This document shows positions 1-7,148 of a stretch of DNA of 14,487 bases, one piece after another (position 1 is the first letter of the stretch; each line of letters begins with the position of its first letter). The position numbers and the translations under genes were made by a program. The notes under the pieces were generated by a model. That model searched no databases. It was not told the origin of the DNA and saw only the letters and a list, made by a program, of their open reading frames with translations. This stretch comes from CAIPVR01 sp049316905 (GTDB lineage Bacteria; Actinomycetota; Acidimicrobiia; Acidimicrobiales; Microtrichaceae): NCBI GenBank assembly GCA_049316905.1, contig JBMOJH010000086.1:1-14487 (forward strand), written 5' to 3'.

Positions 1-1097
1 TGGCGCGGTTCCGGTTCCGCGCTACGGGGTTGGGCCATCTCCTGGCGGTGAGCGGCCAGAACGTCGCGTTCGTCCTGGTCCTGGCGCGGCCCCTGCTCTC
101 TCGCTGCGGCCTCCGGACGCGGGTGGTGGCGGGTCTCGCGGTGCTCGCCCTGTTCGTCCTCGTCACGCGGGCCGAGCCGTCGGTGCTCCGGGCCACGGCC
201 ATGGCCGCGGTCGCGCTCGTGGCGTCGGGTACGGGGCGCGTGGCGCCCGGCGGGCGGGTCCTCGCGCTCGCGATCACCGGGCTGCTGCTCGTCGACCCGC
301 TGCTGGTGCGCTCGGTCGGGTTCCGGCTGTCGGTGGCCGCGTCGATCGGCCTGCTCGTACTGAGCCGGCCGCTCGAGCGGCGCCTCCGGGGCCCGGCCTG
401 GTTCCGCGAGCCCCTCGCCACCACCCTCGCGGCCTCGGCGGGCACGTTGCCGGTGACCCTCGGCCTCTCCGGAGGTGTGCCCGTCGTGTCGGTCGTCGCC
501 AACGTGCTGGCCGTGCCGGCCGCCGGCGTGGTGATGGTGGTCGGCCTGGGCGCCGGCCTCGTCGCGGGCGCGGTGCGGGAGGCGCCGGCTGCGCTGCTGC
601 ACCGGCCCACGGCCTGGTTGCTCGCGTGGATCGACGGGGTGGCACGGGTCGGGGCCCGGGTCCCCACCGGACAACTCGGCCCGGTCCGGCTCGCCTGGCT
701 CGCCGTCGTGGGACTCCTCGCGTGGTGGTGGGCGCGGCACCGACCCGCCGCCGTCTCGGGGACCCGAACGTCCGCCCGCCTGCTCGGCGTCCTCCTGCTG
801 TGCTCACCCGCGCTCCTCCCGCCGCGGCTCGGACCGGGGAGCACGGCGGTGGCGCCGGGGGCCCGGGTCCGGGCGGGTCCGTGCGGCGCGGAGGTCGTGG
901 TGGGCCGCGCGGCCAGGACCGGGAAGGTGCTCGAAGGACTCTGGCGAGCGGGGGTCACCTCCGCGGTCGAGGTCCGGTCGGTCGGGGCCGACCGGGTGGT
1001 GCTCGGTGACCTGCAGCGGCAGCTCGTGCGGGCACCGGAGGCCGCCGAGGGGGCCTGTAGCGTTCGGGGCCGTGCACCTCCTCCTCGGCGACCGTGA
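1..1097 (+). CDS. comEC: ComEC-type DNA internalisation channel, C-terminal part (5' end outside window)
   Basis: Integral membrane protein of the ComEC/Rec2 family, the channel that carries single-stranded DNA across the cytoplasmic membrane in natural transformation. The reading frame is open from base 3 and enters from the left edge, so the N-terminal part is missing. Visible family hallmarks are the HLLAVSGQN motif near base 33, an EPSVLRA motif near base 173, a DP...SVGFRLSVAA segment near bases 294-340, and a P-rich stretch with VANVLAVPAAG near 495-530. Several strongly hydrophobic helices lie between them. After the last helix (about base 815) only some 90 residues follow, too few for the C-terminal metallo-beta-lactamase domain found in many ComEC proteins. 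The 3' end overlaps the next small gene. Family assignment is firm; whether the cell is competent cannot be told. Confidence 0.88.
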   Translation, partial: ARFRFRATGLGHLLAVSGQNVAFVLVLARPLLSRCGLRTRVVAGLAVLALFVLVTRAEPSVLRATAMAAVALVASGTGRVAPGGRVLALAITGLLLVDPLLVRSVGFRLSVAASIGLLVLSRPLERRLRGPAWFREPLATTLAASAGTLPVTLGLSGGVPVVSVVANVLAVPAAGVVMVVGLGAGLVAGAVREAPAALLHRPTAWLLAWIDGVARVGARVPTGQLGPVRLAWLAVVGLLAWWWARHRPAAVSGTRTSARLLGVLLLCSPALLPPRLGPGSTAVAPGARVRAGPCGAEVVVGRAARTGKVLEGLWRAGVTSAVEVRSVGADRVVLGDLQRQLVRAPEAAEGACSVRGRAPPPRRP

Positions 1098-1587
1098 GCT
1101 CGACCTCACCGACCGGGCGGTGGTGCTCGACGGCGACGCCGCGGTGGAGCGGGTCGTGACCGACGACGTCGCGGCAGTGGTCCGGGCCCTCGACGGCGGG
1201 GCCCCGACCGTGTGGTGGTCCGCCCCCGGCGTCACCGACCCCGGATGGTGCACCGCGGCCGCCAGCGCGCTCGAGGTCGCGGGGTGCGACCCGGCACGCG
1301 TGGTCCTCGACGACCGCCTCGACCTGCTGTCGGTCGACGCGCTCTCGGCGCGCTGCACGCCCCGCCCGCCGCCCCCGGGGCCCGCGCTCGCCGCGGTGCT
1401 GCCCGACGACCTCGACGAACCGGCGCTCGTGGCGTCGCTGGTGATCGCGTTCGCCGCCGGTCGACGGGTCGTCCGGTGCGGCGACCCCGTCACGGCGCGG
1501 CGGTGCCTCGACGTCTGGGAGGTGCTGGAGCGGGAACGCACCGAGCGCTTCGAGCACACCGGCGCCCCGGGGGAGCGCGGCCGATGA
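1072..1587 (+). CDS. Hypothetical protein between comEC and holA
   Basis: About 171 residues, not recognised. It is acidic and Val/Leu/Asp/Ala-rich, with no signal peptide or clear membrane helix; the segment ALVASLVIAFAAG near bases 1420-1460 is hydrophobic but short. A Pro-rich linker (RPPPPGP) lies mid-protein near base 1370 and probably separates two small domains. The GTG at 1072 gives a plausible start (VHLLLGDRELDL) and a 26-base overlap with the end of comEC. A GTG at 1006 in the same frame would add 22 residues, and GTG 1120 would remove the overlap. No strong ribosome binding site decides among them, so translational coupling to comEC is likely. The stop overlaps the holA start as ATGA, which supports a real coupled gene. 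Function unknown. Confidence 0.62.
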   Translation: MHLLLGDRELDLTDRAVVLDGDAAVERVVTDDVAAVVRALDGGAPTVWWSAPGVTDPGWCTAAASALEVAGCDPARVVLDDRLDLLSVDALSARCTPRPPPPGPALAAVLPDDLDEPALVASLVIAFAAGRRVVRCGDPVTARRCLDVWEVLERERTERFEHTGAPGERGR

Positions 1588-2621
1588 GCTCGGGCCGGAT
1601 CCAGCTGCTCAAGGGCTCCGACCCCACCGTGCTCGCCGGGGCGGCGCGCGACGCCGTGAGCGCGGCGGTCGGTGACGCCCCGCGCGCCGAGGTGCTCGAC
1701 GAGTTCGCGGGCGACGACTACGACCTGCAGGCCGTGGTGCTCGCCGCCACCACCGTGTCGATGTTCGGCGACCGGGTGGTGGTGGCCCGGAACCTCGCCC
1801 GGTTCCCGTCCGCGGAGCTCGGTCCGTTGCTCGACCTGCTCGCCGACCCGCCCCCCGACACCAGCCTCGTGCTCGTGTGGGACAAGCCCACCTCCCCGAA
1901 CCTCAAGGCGTACCCCGTCCCGAAGAAGGTGGCCGACGCCCTGAAGGAGGCCGGCGGCACCGTCACCGACACCAGTCCGCCCTCGGGCCGGGCCCTCGAG
2001 GGCTGGCTCGCCGACCGCTTCGACGCCGCGCCGGTCCAGCTGGGCCCGGCGGCCCGGCGGCTGGTCGTCGAGCGGCTGGGGGAGGACGTCGCCCGCCTCG
2101 GGGAGCTGTTCGTCACCCTGGAGGGGGTGCACGGCACCGGTGCGGGCCCGCTCGGACCGGACGACGTGGAGGCCTACCTCGGCGACGCGGGTGGCGTGCC
2201 GCCGTGGGACCTCACCGATGCGATCGACTCGGGTGACGCCGGCCGGGCCGTGGCCCTCGCCCGGCGGATGACCGCCGGGGGAGGGCGGCACCCATTGCAG
2301 GTCATGGCCACCCTCTCCACCCACGTGGAGCGGATGCTGCGCCTCGACGGCGCCGGCGTGGCCGACGAACGGGCCGCCGCGGCCCTGCTCGGGATGAAGG
2401 GCTCCACGTTCCCGGCGAAGAAGGCCCTCCAGCAGGGCCGGTCGATGGGACCGGAGCGGCTCACCCGCGCCGCGGTCCTGCTCGCCGAGGCCGACCTCGA
2501 CCTCCGCGGGCGCACCGGGACCCCGCCGGAACAGGTCCTCGAGGTGCTGGTGGGTCGCCTCGCCCGGTTGTCCCCCGGACGCGGAAGGGCCGGGCGCAGC
2601 GGCCCGGCCCGTCGGAGGTAG
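1584..2621 (+). CDS. holA: DNA polymerase III delta subunit
   Basis: 345 residues, the usual length for HolA. The delta subunit is part of the clamp-loader complex; it contacts the beta sliding clamp and opens the ring so that it can be loaded on primed DNA. The N-terminus (IQLLKGSDPTVLA) followed by DDYDLQAVVLAATTVSMFGDRVVVARN matches the family pattern of a degenerate AAA+ fold without Walker motifs: a first strand, then the 'pick the faster subunit' region. The middle (VPPWDLTDAIDSGD, near residues 205-220) and the C-terminal helical collar (HPLQVMATLSTHVERMLRL ... MKGSTFPAKKAL) are also typical. The ATG at 1584 overlaps the preceding TGA. The position between comEC and rpsT is a widely conserved arrangement. 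The last 15 residues are Arg/Gly-rich and coincide with a perfect hairpin. Confidence 0.9.
   Translation: MSSGRIQLLKGSDPTVLAGAARDAVSAAVGDAPRAEVLDEFAGDDYDLQAVVLAATTVSMFGDRVVVARNLARFPSAELGPLLDLLADPPPDTSLVLVWDKPTSPNLKAYPVPKKVADALKEAGGTVTDTSPPSGRALEGWLADRFDAAPVQLGPAARRLVVERLGEDVARLGELFVTLEGVHGTGAGPLGPDDVEAYLGDAGGVPPWDLTDAIDSGDAGRAVALARRMTAGGGRHPLQVMATLSTHVERMLRLDGAGVADERAAAALLGMKGSTFPAKKALQQGRSMGPERLTRAAVLLAEADLDLRGRTGTPPEQVLEVLVGRLARLSPGRGRAGRSGPARRR
2587..2610. terminator. Perfect 9-bp GC hairpin at the 3' end of holA
   Basis: Arms GGGCCGGGC (2587-2595) and GCCCGGCCC (2602-2610) are exact reverse complements around a 6-base loop. The hairpin lies in the last holA codons, just before the TAG, and 39-62 bases beyond the rpsT stop on the other strand. 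No T-tract follows on either strand, so factor-independent termination is uncertain. In GC-rich actinobacteria such stems may still terminate, or may protect 3' ends of messages from the two convergent genes. Confidence 0.4.
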
Positions 2622-2625
2622 TGGT

Positions 2626-2642
2626 CGCCGGCGGGGCCGGCG
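2626..2642. terminator. 7-bp GC hairpin between convergent holA and rpsT
   Basis: CGCCGGC (2626-2632), a 3-base GGG loop and GCCGGCG (2636-2642) form a perfect stem in the 27-bp gap between the two convergent stop codons. The placement fits a bidirectional terminator. No U-tract is present, so the role is inferred from position. Confidence 0.45.
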
Positions 2643-2648
2643 GGAGGG

Positions 2649-2900
2649 TCAGTCGGACGAGCCGGCCGACCGCATCAGGCGGGACTTGCGCCGCGCCGCG
2701 GTGTTCTTGTGGAGCACGCCCTTGGCGGCGGCCTGGTCGATGCGCTTCACGGCCAGGCGCACGAGCTCGTCGCGCTCCTCACCGGTGGCCGCCTCGGCGG
2801 CCTTGGTGCGGGTCTTCAGCTCCGAGCGCACCGCGCGGTTCCGCTCGCGAGCGGCCTCGTTCTGGCGGTTGCGCTTGATCTGGCTCTTGATGTTGGCCAC
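2649..2900 (-). CDS. rpsT: 30S ribosomal protein S20
   Basis: 83 residues, very basic, beginning VANIKSQIKRNRQNE, the classic S20 N-terminus. Family features follow: RNRAVRSELKTRTK and, near the C-terminus, the KGVLHKNTAARRKSRL block. S20 is a three-helix protein that binds 16S rRNA early in assembly of the small subunit. The start is GTG at 2900, chosen because the family begins directly with (M)ANIKS and because AGGA (2907-2910) sits 6 bases upstream. An upstream in-frame extension to 2969 is Arg/Pro-rich and unlike S20. The gene is convergent with holA and divergent from lepA. Little doubt. Confidence 0.96.
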   Translation of the reverse strand: MANIKSQIKRNRQNEAARERNRAVRSELKTRTKAAEAATGEERDELVRLAVKRIDQAAAKGVLHKNTAARRKSRLMRSAGSSD

Positions 2901-2955
2901 GGTCCGTCCTGCGATCGTTCTCGGGGGCCGGCCACCTCTGCGGGACCGACGGTCG

Positions 2956-2973
2956 GGGCGTGGGCACACGCCC
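2956..2973 (-). promoter_or_regulatory. Hairpin in the rpsT 5' leader
   Basis: GGGCGTG (2956-2962), loop GGCA and CACGCCC (2967-2973) form a perfect 7-bp stem with a 4-base loop. It would be transcribed within the first 25 bases of the rpsT message if the promoter below is right. Adjacent bases 2946-2956 (CCGAC-G-GTCGG) form a second small palindrome. S20 synthesis is autoregulated in Escherichia coli, so a leader structure is plausible here, but this one has no proven role. Confidence 0.35.
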
Positions 2974-2986
2974 GGGCGACCCGGAG

Positions 2987-3015
2987 AGGATAGCGGCCAC
3001 GGCGACGGCCGTCAG
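2987..3015 (-). promoter_or_regulatory. Probable rpsT promoter
   Basis: On the minus strand a -35-like CTGACG (complement of 3010-3015) and a -10 hexamer TATCCT (complement of 2987-2992) are separated by exactly 17 bases. This resembles the housekeeping sigma consensus TTGACA-N17-TANNNT. It predicts a transcription start near 2980 and an rpsT leader of about 80 bases. Confidence 0.5.
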
Positions 3016-3057
3016 GTCCACCCGCCGGAGCCCGCGGCCGCGGCGCTCGGGCGGCCC

Positions 3058-3081
3058 GTCGCGCCGCCTGTCGCGCCGCCG
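3058..3081. repeat. Two tandem 12-mers upstream of lepA
   Basis: GTCGCGCCGCCT (3058-3069) is followed directly by GTCGCGCCGCCG (3070-3081), 11 of 12 bases identical. They lie in the divergent rpsT/lepA intergenic region about 50-75 bases before the lepA start. In sequence this GC-rich it may be chance or slippage; an operator role is possible but unsupported. Confidence 0.35.
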
Positions 3082-3131
3082 GCGGCACCGATGCGGACCG
3101 CGGCGCGCGCCGCGTGCAGACTGTGGGCGCC

Positions 3132-4919
3132 GTGACCGAGCTGAGCCGCATCCGGAACCTGTCGATCATCGCCCACATCGACCACGGCAAGTCGACGCTG
3201 GCCGACCGCATGCTCGAGCTCTGCGGCGCCGTCGACCCCCGGGACATGCGGGCCCAGTACCTCGACTCGATGGACCTCGAGCGGGAGCGGGGCATCACGA
3301 TCAAGCTGCAGTCGGTCCGCCTCGAGCACGCCGGGCACGTGATCAACCTGATCGACACGCCCGGCCACGTGGACTTCGGCTACGAGGTGTCGCGGTCGCT
3401 GGCCGCCTGCGAGGGCGTGATCCTGGTGGTCGACGCCTCCCAGGGGATCGAGGCGCAGACCCTGGCGAACTGCTACCTGGCGCTCGAGAACGACCTCGAG
3501 ATCGTCGCCGCGCTGAACAAGATCGACCTGCCGGCCGCGGACCCCGACACGTACGCGGCGGAGATCGAGACGGTGCTGGGCATCCCGGCCTCGGAGATCC
3601 TGCGGATCTCGGCCAAGACCGGCGAGGGGGTCCCGGATCTCCTCGACGCGGTGGTGGAGCGCATCCCGCCACCCGTGGGCGAGGCGGACGAGCCCCTGCA
3701 GGCGCTCATCTTCGACTCCCACTTCGACCAGTACCGCGGGGTGGTCAGCTCGGTCCGCGTGGTCAACGGGCACCTGCGCACCGGCTCGACGCTGCGGTTC
3801 ATGCAGGCCGGCGCCACGCACGAGGCGATCGAGGTGGGCGTGCGCACGCCCGACAACCTGCCGGTCGCCGGGCTCGGTCCGGGCGAGGTGGGCTACCTCA
3901 TCGCCGGCATCAAGGACGTGGGGGAGGCCCGCTCGGGCGAGACCGTCACCGAGGCGGCCCGCCCGGCTGCCGCGGCGCTCGAGGGCTACCTCGAGCCGAA
4001 GCCCATGGTGTTCTGCGGGCTCTACCCGGTGGACGGCGACGAGTTCGACGACCTGCGCGAGGCCCTCGAGAAGCTGCGGCTCAACGACTCGAGCTTCAGC
4101 TACGAGCCCGAGACCTCCGGCGCGCTGGGCTTCGGGTTCCGCTGCGGGTTCCTCGGCCTGCTCCACATGGAGATCGTGCGGGAGCGGCTCGAGCGCGAGT
4201 TCGACCTGTCGCTCATCGCCACCGCCCCGTCGGTGGAGTACCGGGTGCGCACCACCGCCGGCGAGGACCTGGTGGTCGACAACCCGGCGGAGCTCCCGCC
4301 GGCCGTGGAGCTCGAGTCGATCAGCGAGCCGTACCTGATGTGCTCGATCATCACGCCGTCGGAGTACGTGGGCACGCTGATGGACCTGTGCCAGACGCGT
4401 CGCGGCGAGCTGTCGAAGATGGAGTACCTGTCGCCGGAGCGGGTGGACCTGCAGTACCGCCTGCCCCTCGCCGAGGTGGTGCTCGACTTCTTCGACCAGC
4501 TGAAGAGCCGCACGCAGGGCTACGCGAGCCTCGACTACGAGCCGGTGGGCTACGACCGCGCCGAGCTCGCCAAGGTCGACATCCTCCTCAACGGCGAGCC
4601 CGTCGACGCGTTCTGCTCGATCGTGCACAAGGACAAGGCGTACGACTACGGGAAGCGGATGACCGACAAGCTGCGCGAGATCATCCCGCGCCAGCAGTTC
4701 GACGTGCCGATCCAGGCCGCGATCGGGAGCCGGATCATCTCGCGCCAGACGGTGAAGGCCTACCGCAAGGACGTGACCGCCAAGCTCTACGGCGGCGACA
4801 TCTCCCGGAAGCGCAAGCTGCTCGAGAAGCAGAAGGCCGGCAAGAAGCGGATGAAGAACCTCGGCCGCGTCGAGGTGCCGTCCGATGCCTTCATCACCGC
4901 CCTCCGCCTCGAGGAGTAG
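3132..4919 (+). CDS. lepA: Elongation factor 4 (LepA) GTPase
   Basis: 595 residues, close to the usual 600. A translational GTPase that acts on the ribosome; proposed roles are back-translocation of stalled ribosomes and help in initiation or 30S maturation. All G motifs are visible: AHIDHGKS (14-21), RGIT (53-56), DTPGH (75-79), NKID (129-132) and SAK (160-162). They are followed by the EF-G-like domains and the LepA-specific C-terminal region (KAYRKDVTAKLYGGDISRKRKLLEKQKAGK split near residues 540-570). GTG 3132 gives the usual short N-terminus (MTELSRIRNLSIIAH). In-frame GTG codons at 3114 and 3123 are alternatives. None has a Shine-Dalgarno sequence; a CAGACT at 3117-3122 might be a -10 for a nearly leaderless message. 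Divergent from rpsT, with hrcA 77 bases downstream. Confidence 0.95.
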   Translation: MTELSRIRNLSIIAHIDHGKSTLADRMLELCGAVDPRDMRAQYLDSMDLERERGITIKLQSVRLEHAGHVINLIDTPGHVDFGYEVSRSLAACEGVILVVDASQGIEAQTLANCYLALENDLEIVAALNKIDLPAADPDTYAAEIETVLGIPASEILRISAKTGEGVPDLLDAVVERIPPPVGEADEPLQALIFDSHFDQYRGVVSSVRVVNGHLRTGSTLRFMQAGATHEAIEVGVRTPDNLPVAGLGPGEVGYLIAGIKDVGEARSGETVTEAARPAAAALEGYLEPKPMVFCGLYPVDGDEFDDLREALEKLRLNDSSFSYEPETSGALGFGFRCGFLGLLHMEIVRERLEREFDLSLIATAPSVEYRVRTTAGEDLVVDNPAELPPAVELESISEPYLMCSIITPSEYVGTLMDLCQTRRGELSKMEYLSPERVDLQYRLPLAEVVLDFFDQLKSRTQGYASLDYEPVGYDRAELAKVDILLNGEPVDAFCSIVHKDKAYDYGKRMTDKLREIIPRQQFDVPIQAAIGSRIISRQTVKAYRKDVTAKLYGGDISRKRKLLEKQKAGKKRMKNLGRVEVPSDAFITALRLEE

Positions 4920-4970
4920 TAACCCCGGCCACGAGGTCGCCCTGTCCGGGTCGGCTGCTCACGCCGGGAA

Positions 4971-4997
4971 TTGGCACTCGCGTACACTGAGTGCCAA
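4971..4997 (+). promoter_or_regulatory. CIRCE heat-shock operator
   Basis: TTGGCACTC (4971-4979), a 9-base spacer, then GAGTGCCAA (4989-4997). The arms are perfectly complementary and differ from the CIRCE consensus TTAGCACTC-N9-GAGTGCTAA only by one symmetrical change in each arm. CIRCE is the binding site of the HrcA repressor. Its place directly at the hrcA start indicates negative autoregulation of the hrcA-dnaJ unit, relieved on heat or protein-folding stress. Confidence 0.92.
4983..4988 (+). promoter_or_regulatory. Probable -10 element of hrcA inside the CIRCE spacer
   Basis: TACACT fits the TANNNT -10 pattern and falls wholly within the 9-base CIRCE spacer. A start of transcription 6-9 bases downstream would fall on or just before the ATG at 4997, predicting a leaderless message. 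No convincing -35 hexamer is seen 16-18 bases upstream. Confidence 0.5.
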
Positions 4998-6001
4998 TGC
5001 TCGACGATCGGAAGTCCGCCATCCTCCGTGCCGTCGTCCAGCAGTACATCTCCACGGCGCAACCCGTCGGGTCGTCCACGGTGGCGGCCCGCGACGACGT
5101 GGCGGTCTCCTCGGCGACGGTGCGCAACGACATGACGGTCCTCGAACGCGAGGGCTACCTGGTCCAGCCGCACACCAGCGCGGGCCGGATCCCCACCGAG
5201 AAGGGGTACCGGTTCTTCGTCGACGGCCTCGGCGGCGCCGGGGAGGGCCTCAGCCCCACCAACGTGCGGCGGGTGCGCGACTTCTTCACCGCGGCACACG
5301 GCGAGCTCGAGCAGATGCTCAAGGACACCACCCACCTGCTGGCCTCGCTGACCGACAACGCCGCGGTGGTGGTGGGGGAGCAGCCCGAGGCCGCCACCCT
5401 GCGGTCGGTGCAGCTGGTGGACCTGTCCCCGCGCACGCTGCTCACCGTGGTGGTCCTGTCCAACGGCGTGGTCCTGAAGCGCACGGTCGAGCTCGCGGCC
5501 GACGTCGACCGCGACGAGGTGGACGACGCGACCTCCCTCGTGGCTTCGGAACTGGTGGGTCACCCGCTGCACGAGGTGGGCGCCTGGGCGGCGCCCGCCG
5601 GGGCGCCGGGCGCCGCGCTGGCCGGGATCGCGGCCGGGGCGCTGCACGAGGCCGCGCACGGCGAGGGGACGCAGGTCTTCGTCGACGGAGCGTCGCGGAT
5701 CGCCGGATCCTTCGACGCCCGGGAGACCGTGGCGCAGGTGCTGGGCATCCTCGAGCAGCAGTTCGTGGTGGTGACCCTGCTGAAGGACCTCGTCGACCAG
5801 GGCATGACCGTGGCGATCGGTTCCGAGACCGGGATCGAGACCCTCGCGGATTGCTCGCTGGTGGTGGCCCCGTACGGTCCGGGCGGCGAGGTGGCCGGCA
5901 CGATCGCGGTGCTCGGCCCCACCCGCATGGACTACTCCGAGACCCTCTCCGCGGTCGCGATGGTGAGCCAGCGCCTCAGCCGGACGCTCACCGAGGGCTG
6001 A
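4997..6001 (+). CDS. hrcA: Heat-inducible transcription repressor HrcA
   Basis: 334 residues. HrcA binds CIRCE operators and represses chaperone genes; GroEL assists its folding, which makes it a sensor of folding stress. The N-terminal winged helix is clear: LDDRKSAILRAVVQQYISTAQPVGSSTV, then SSATVRNDM for the recognition region, then LVQPHTSAGRIPTEKGYRFFVD (each typical of the family, residues about 2-75). The C-terminal part contains EQQFVVVTLLKDL and IGSET. ATG 4997 is chosen because it gives the family's usual short N-terminus and fits a leaderless transcript; GTG 4991 in frame would add two residues. The start overlaps the CIRCE element. dnaJ follows 9 bases after the stop. grpE and dnaK, common companions, are not in this unit. 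Confidence 0.94.
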   Translation: MLDDRKSAILRAVVQQYISTAQPVGSSTVAARDDVAVSSATVRNDMTVLEREGYLVQPHTSAGRIPTEKGYRFFVDGLGGAGEGLSPTNVRRVRDFFTAAHGELEQMLKDTTHLLASLTDNAAVVVGEQPEAATLRSVQLVDLSPRTLLTVVVLSNGVVLKRTVELAADVDRDEVDDATSLVASELVGHPLHEVGAWAAPAGAPGAALAGIAAGALHEAAHGEGTQVFVDGASRIAGSFDARETVAQVLGILEQQFVVVTLLKDLVDQGMTVAIGSETGIETLADCSLVVAPYGPGGEVAGTIAVLGPTRMDYSETLSAVAMVSQRLSRTLTEG

Positions 6002-6010
6002 GCGGCGACC

Positions 6011-7132
6011 ATGGCTGATCCCTACGAGATCCTCGAGGTGTCCCGCGACGCCACGGACGACGACATCAAGCGGTCGTACCGGCGTCTCGCCCGGCAGTAC
6101 CACCCGGACGCGAACCCCGACGATCCCGACGCCGAGGCGCGCTTCAAGGAGCTCGCCGGGGCCTACGAGATCCTCTCCGATCCCGACAAGCGCGCCCGCT
6201 TCGACCGCTACGGCTCGGCCGAGGGCTTCGACCTCGGCGACCCGTTCGGGTCCGGCGCCGGCGGCCTCGGCGATCTCTTCGACGTGTTCTTCGGCGGGGC
6301 CGGGCCCTTCGGCGGGCAGGGCGGCCGCGGTGGCCCCGCCGGGCCGCGGCGCGGTCCCGACCTGGAGGTCACCGCCACCCTGCCGTTCACCGAGGCGGTC
6401 TTCGGCACCCAGACCGCGGTGACGGTCCACACCGCGCTCGCCTGCGAGGACTGCGACGCCACGGGCGCGGTGGCGGGCACCGTCCCGGAGCCCTGCCCCG
6501 ACTGCGGCGGCACCGGCGAGGTGCGCACCGTCCGCCAGACGGTGCTCGGCCAGATCGTCTCGGCCGCCCCGTGCCGGCAGTGCGGCGGGACGGGCCAGGT
6601 GATCGCCTCGCCGTGCCCCACGTGTGCCGGTGACGGCCGGGTGGCGACCGACACCACCTACACCGTCGACGTGCCGGCGGGCGTGGACGACGGCTCCACC
6701 CTGCGCCTGACCGGCCGCGGCGCGGTGGGTCCCCGTGGCGGCCCGCCCGGCGACCTCTACGTGCGGCTGCGGGTGCAGCGCCACCCGACCTTCGAGCGTC
6801 ACGGCGACGACCTGCTCGAGCGCCGCCCCATCTCCATCGCCCAGGCCGCGCTGGGTGCATCGCTGCTGGTGGACACCCTCGACGGGGTCGAGACCCTCGT
6901 GGTGCCGCGCGGGACCCAGACCGGCCGCGTGTTCCGGCTGAAGGGTCGGGGCGTGCCCCACCTGCAGGGCCGGGGTCGCGGCGACCTGCACGTCGAGGTG
7001 GTGGTGGAGACGCCGTCGAAGCTCTCCGCCGAGGAGGAGGACGCACTGCGGGCCTACGCCGCGGTGCGCGGCGAGGACGTGGCCCCCCACGACGAGGGCT
7101 TCTTCTCCCGGATCCGCTCGGCGTTCAGCTGA
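6011..7132 (+). CDS. dnaJ: Chaperone protein DnaJ
   Basis: 373 residues, full length for a type I DnaJ (Hsp40), the co-chaperone that delivers unfolded proteins to DnaK and stimulates its ATPase. Domains in order: J domain (about 1-65) with the essential HPD at 31-33; a Gly/Phe-rich linker (about 70-115, FGSGAGGLGDLFDVFFGG); a zinc-binding region with four Cys pairs at 145/148, 162/165, 188/191 and 202/205; then the two C-terminal substrate-binding beta domains and the dimer end. Three of the four zinc repeats fit CxxCxGxG. The first reads CEDCDATG, with Ala in place of the first Gly; all eight cysteines are kept, so zinc binding should be intact. It lies 9 bases after hrcA and is likely co-transcribed under CIRCE control. 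Confidence 0.95.
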   Translation: MADPYEILEVSRDATDDDIKRSYRRLARQYHPDANPDDPDAEARFKELAGAYEILSDPDKRARFDRYGSAEGFDLGDPFGSGAGGLGDLFDVFFGGAGPFGGQGGRGGPAGPRRGPDLEVTATLPFTEAVFGTQTAVTVHTALACEDCDATGAVAGTVPEPCPDCGGTGEVRTVRQTVLGQIVSAAPCRQCGGTGQVIASPCPTCAGDGRVATDTTYTVDVPAGVDDGSTLRLTGRGAVGPRGGPPGDLYVRLRVQRHPTFERHGDDLLERRPISIAQAALGASLLVDTLDGVETLVVPRGTQTGRVFRLKGRGVPHLQGRGRGDLHVEVVVETPSKLSAEEEDALRAYAAVRGEDVAPHDEGFFSRIRSAFS

Positions 7133-7148
7133 TCGTGGCCGGCTGACG

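Noticed and set aside
3058..3081. Tandem 12-mers as a regulatory repeat or short CRISPR-like array
   Set aside because: There are only two copies without spacers in extremely GC-rich sequence; kept as a simple repeat only.
804..7090. Long open frames on the minus strand (804-2324, 3012-4628, 4787-7090) that could look like large proteins
   Set aside because: They lie antisense to well-recognised genes, are rich in His/Arg/Gly/Val repeats typical of the complementary frame of GC-rich codons, and show no family motifs.
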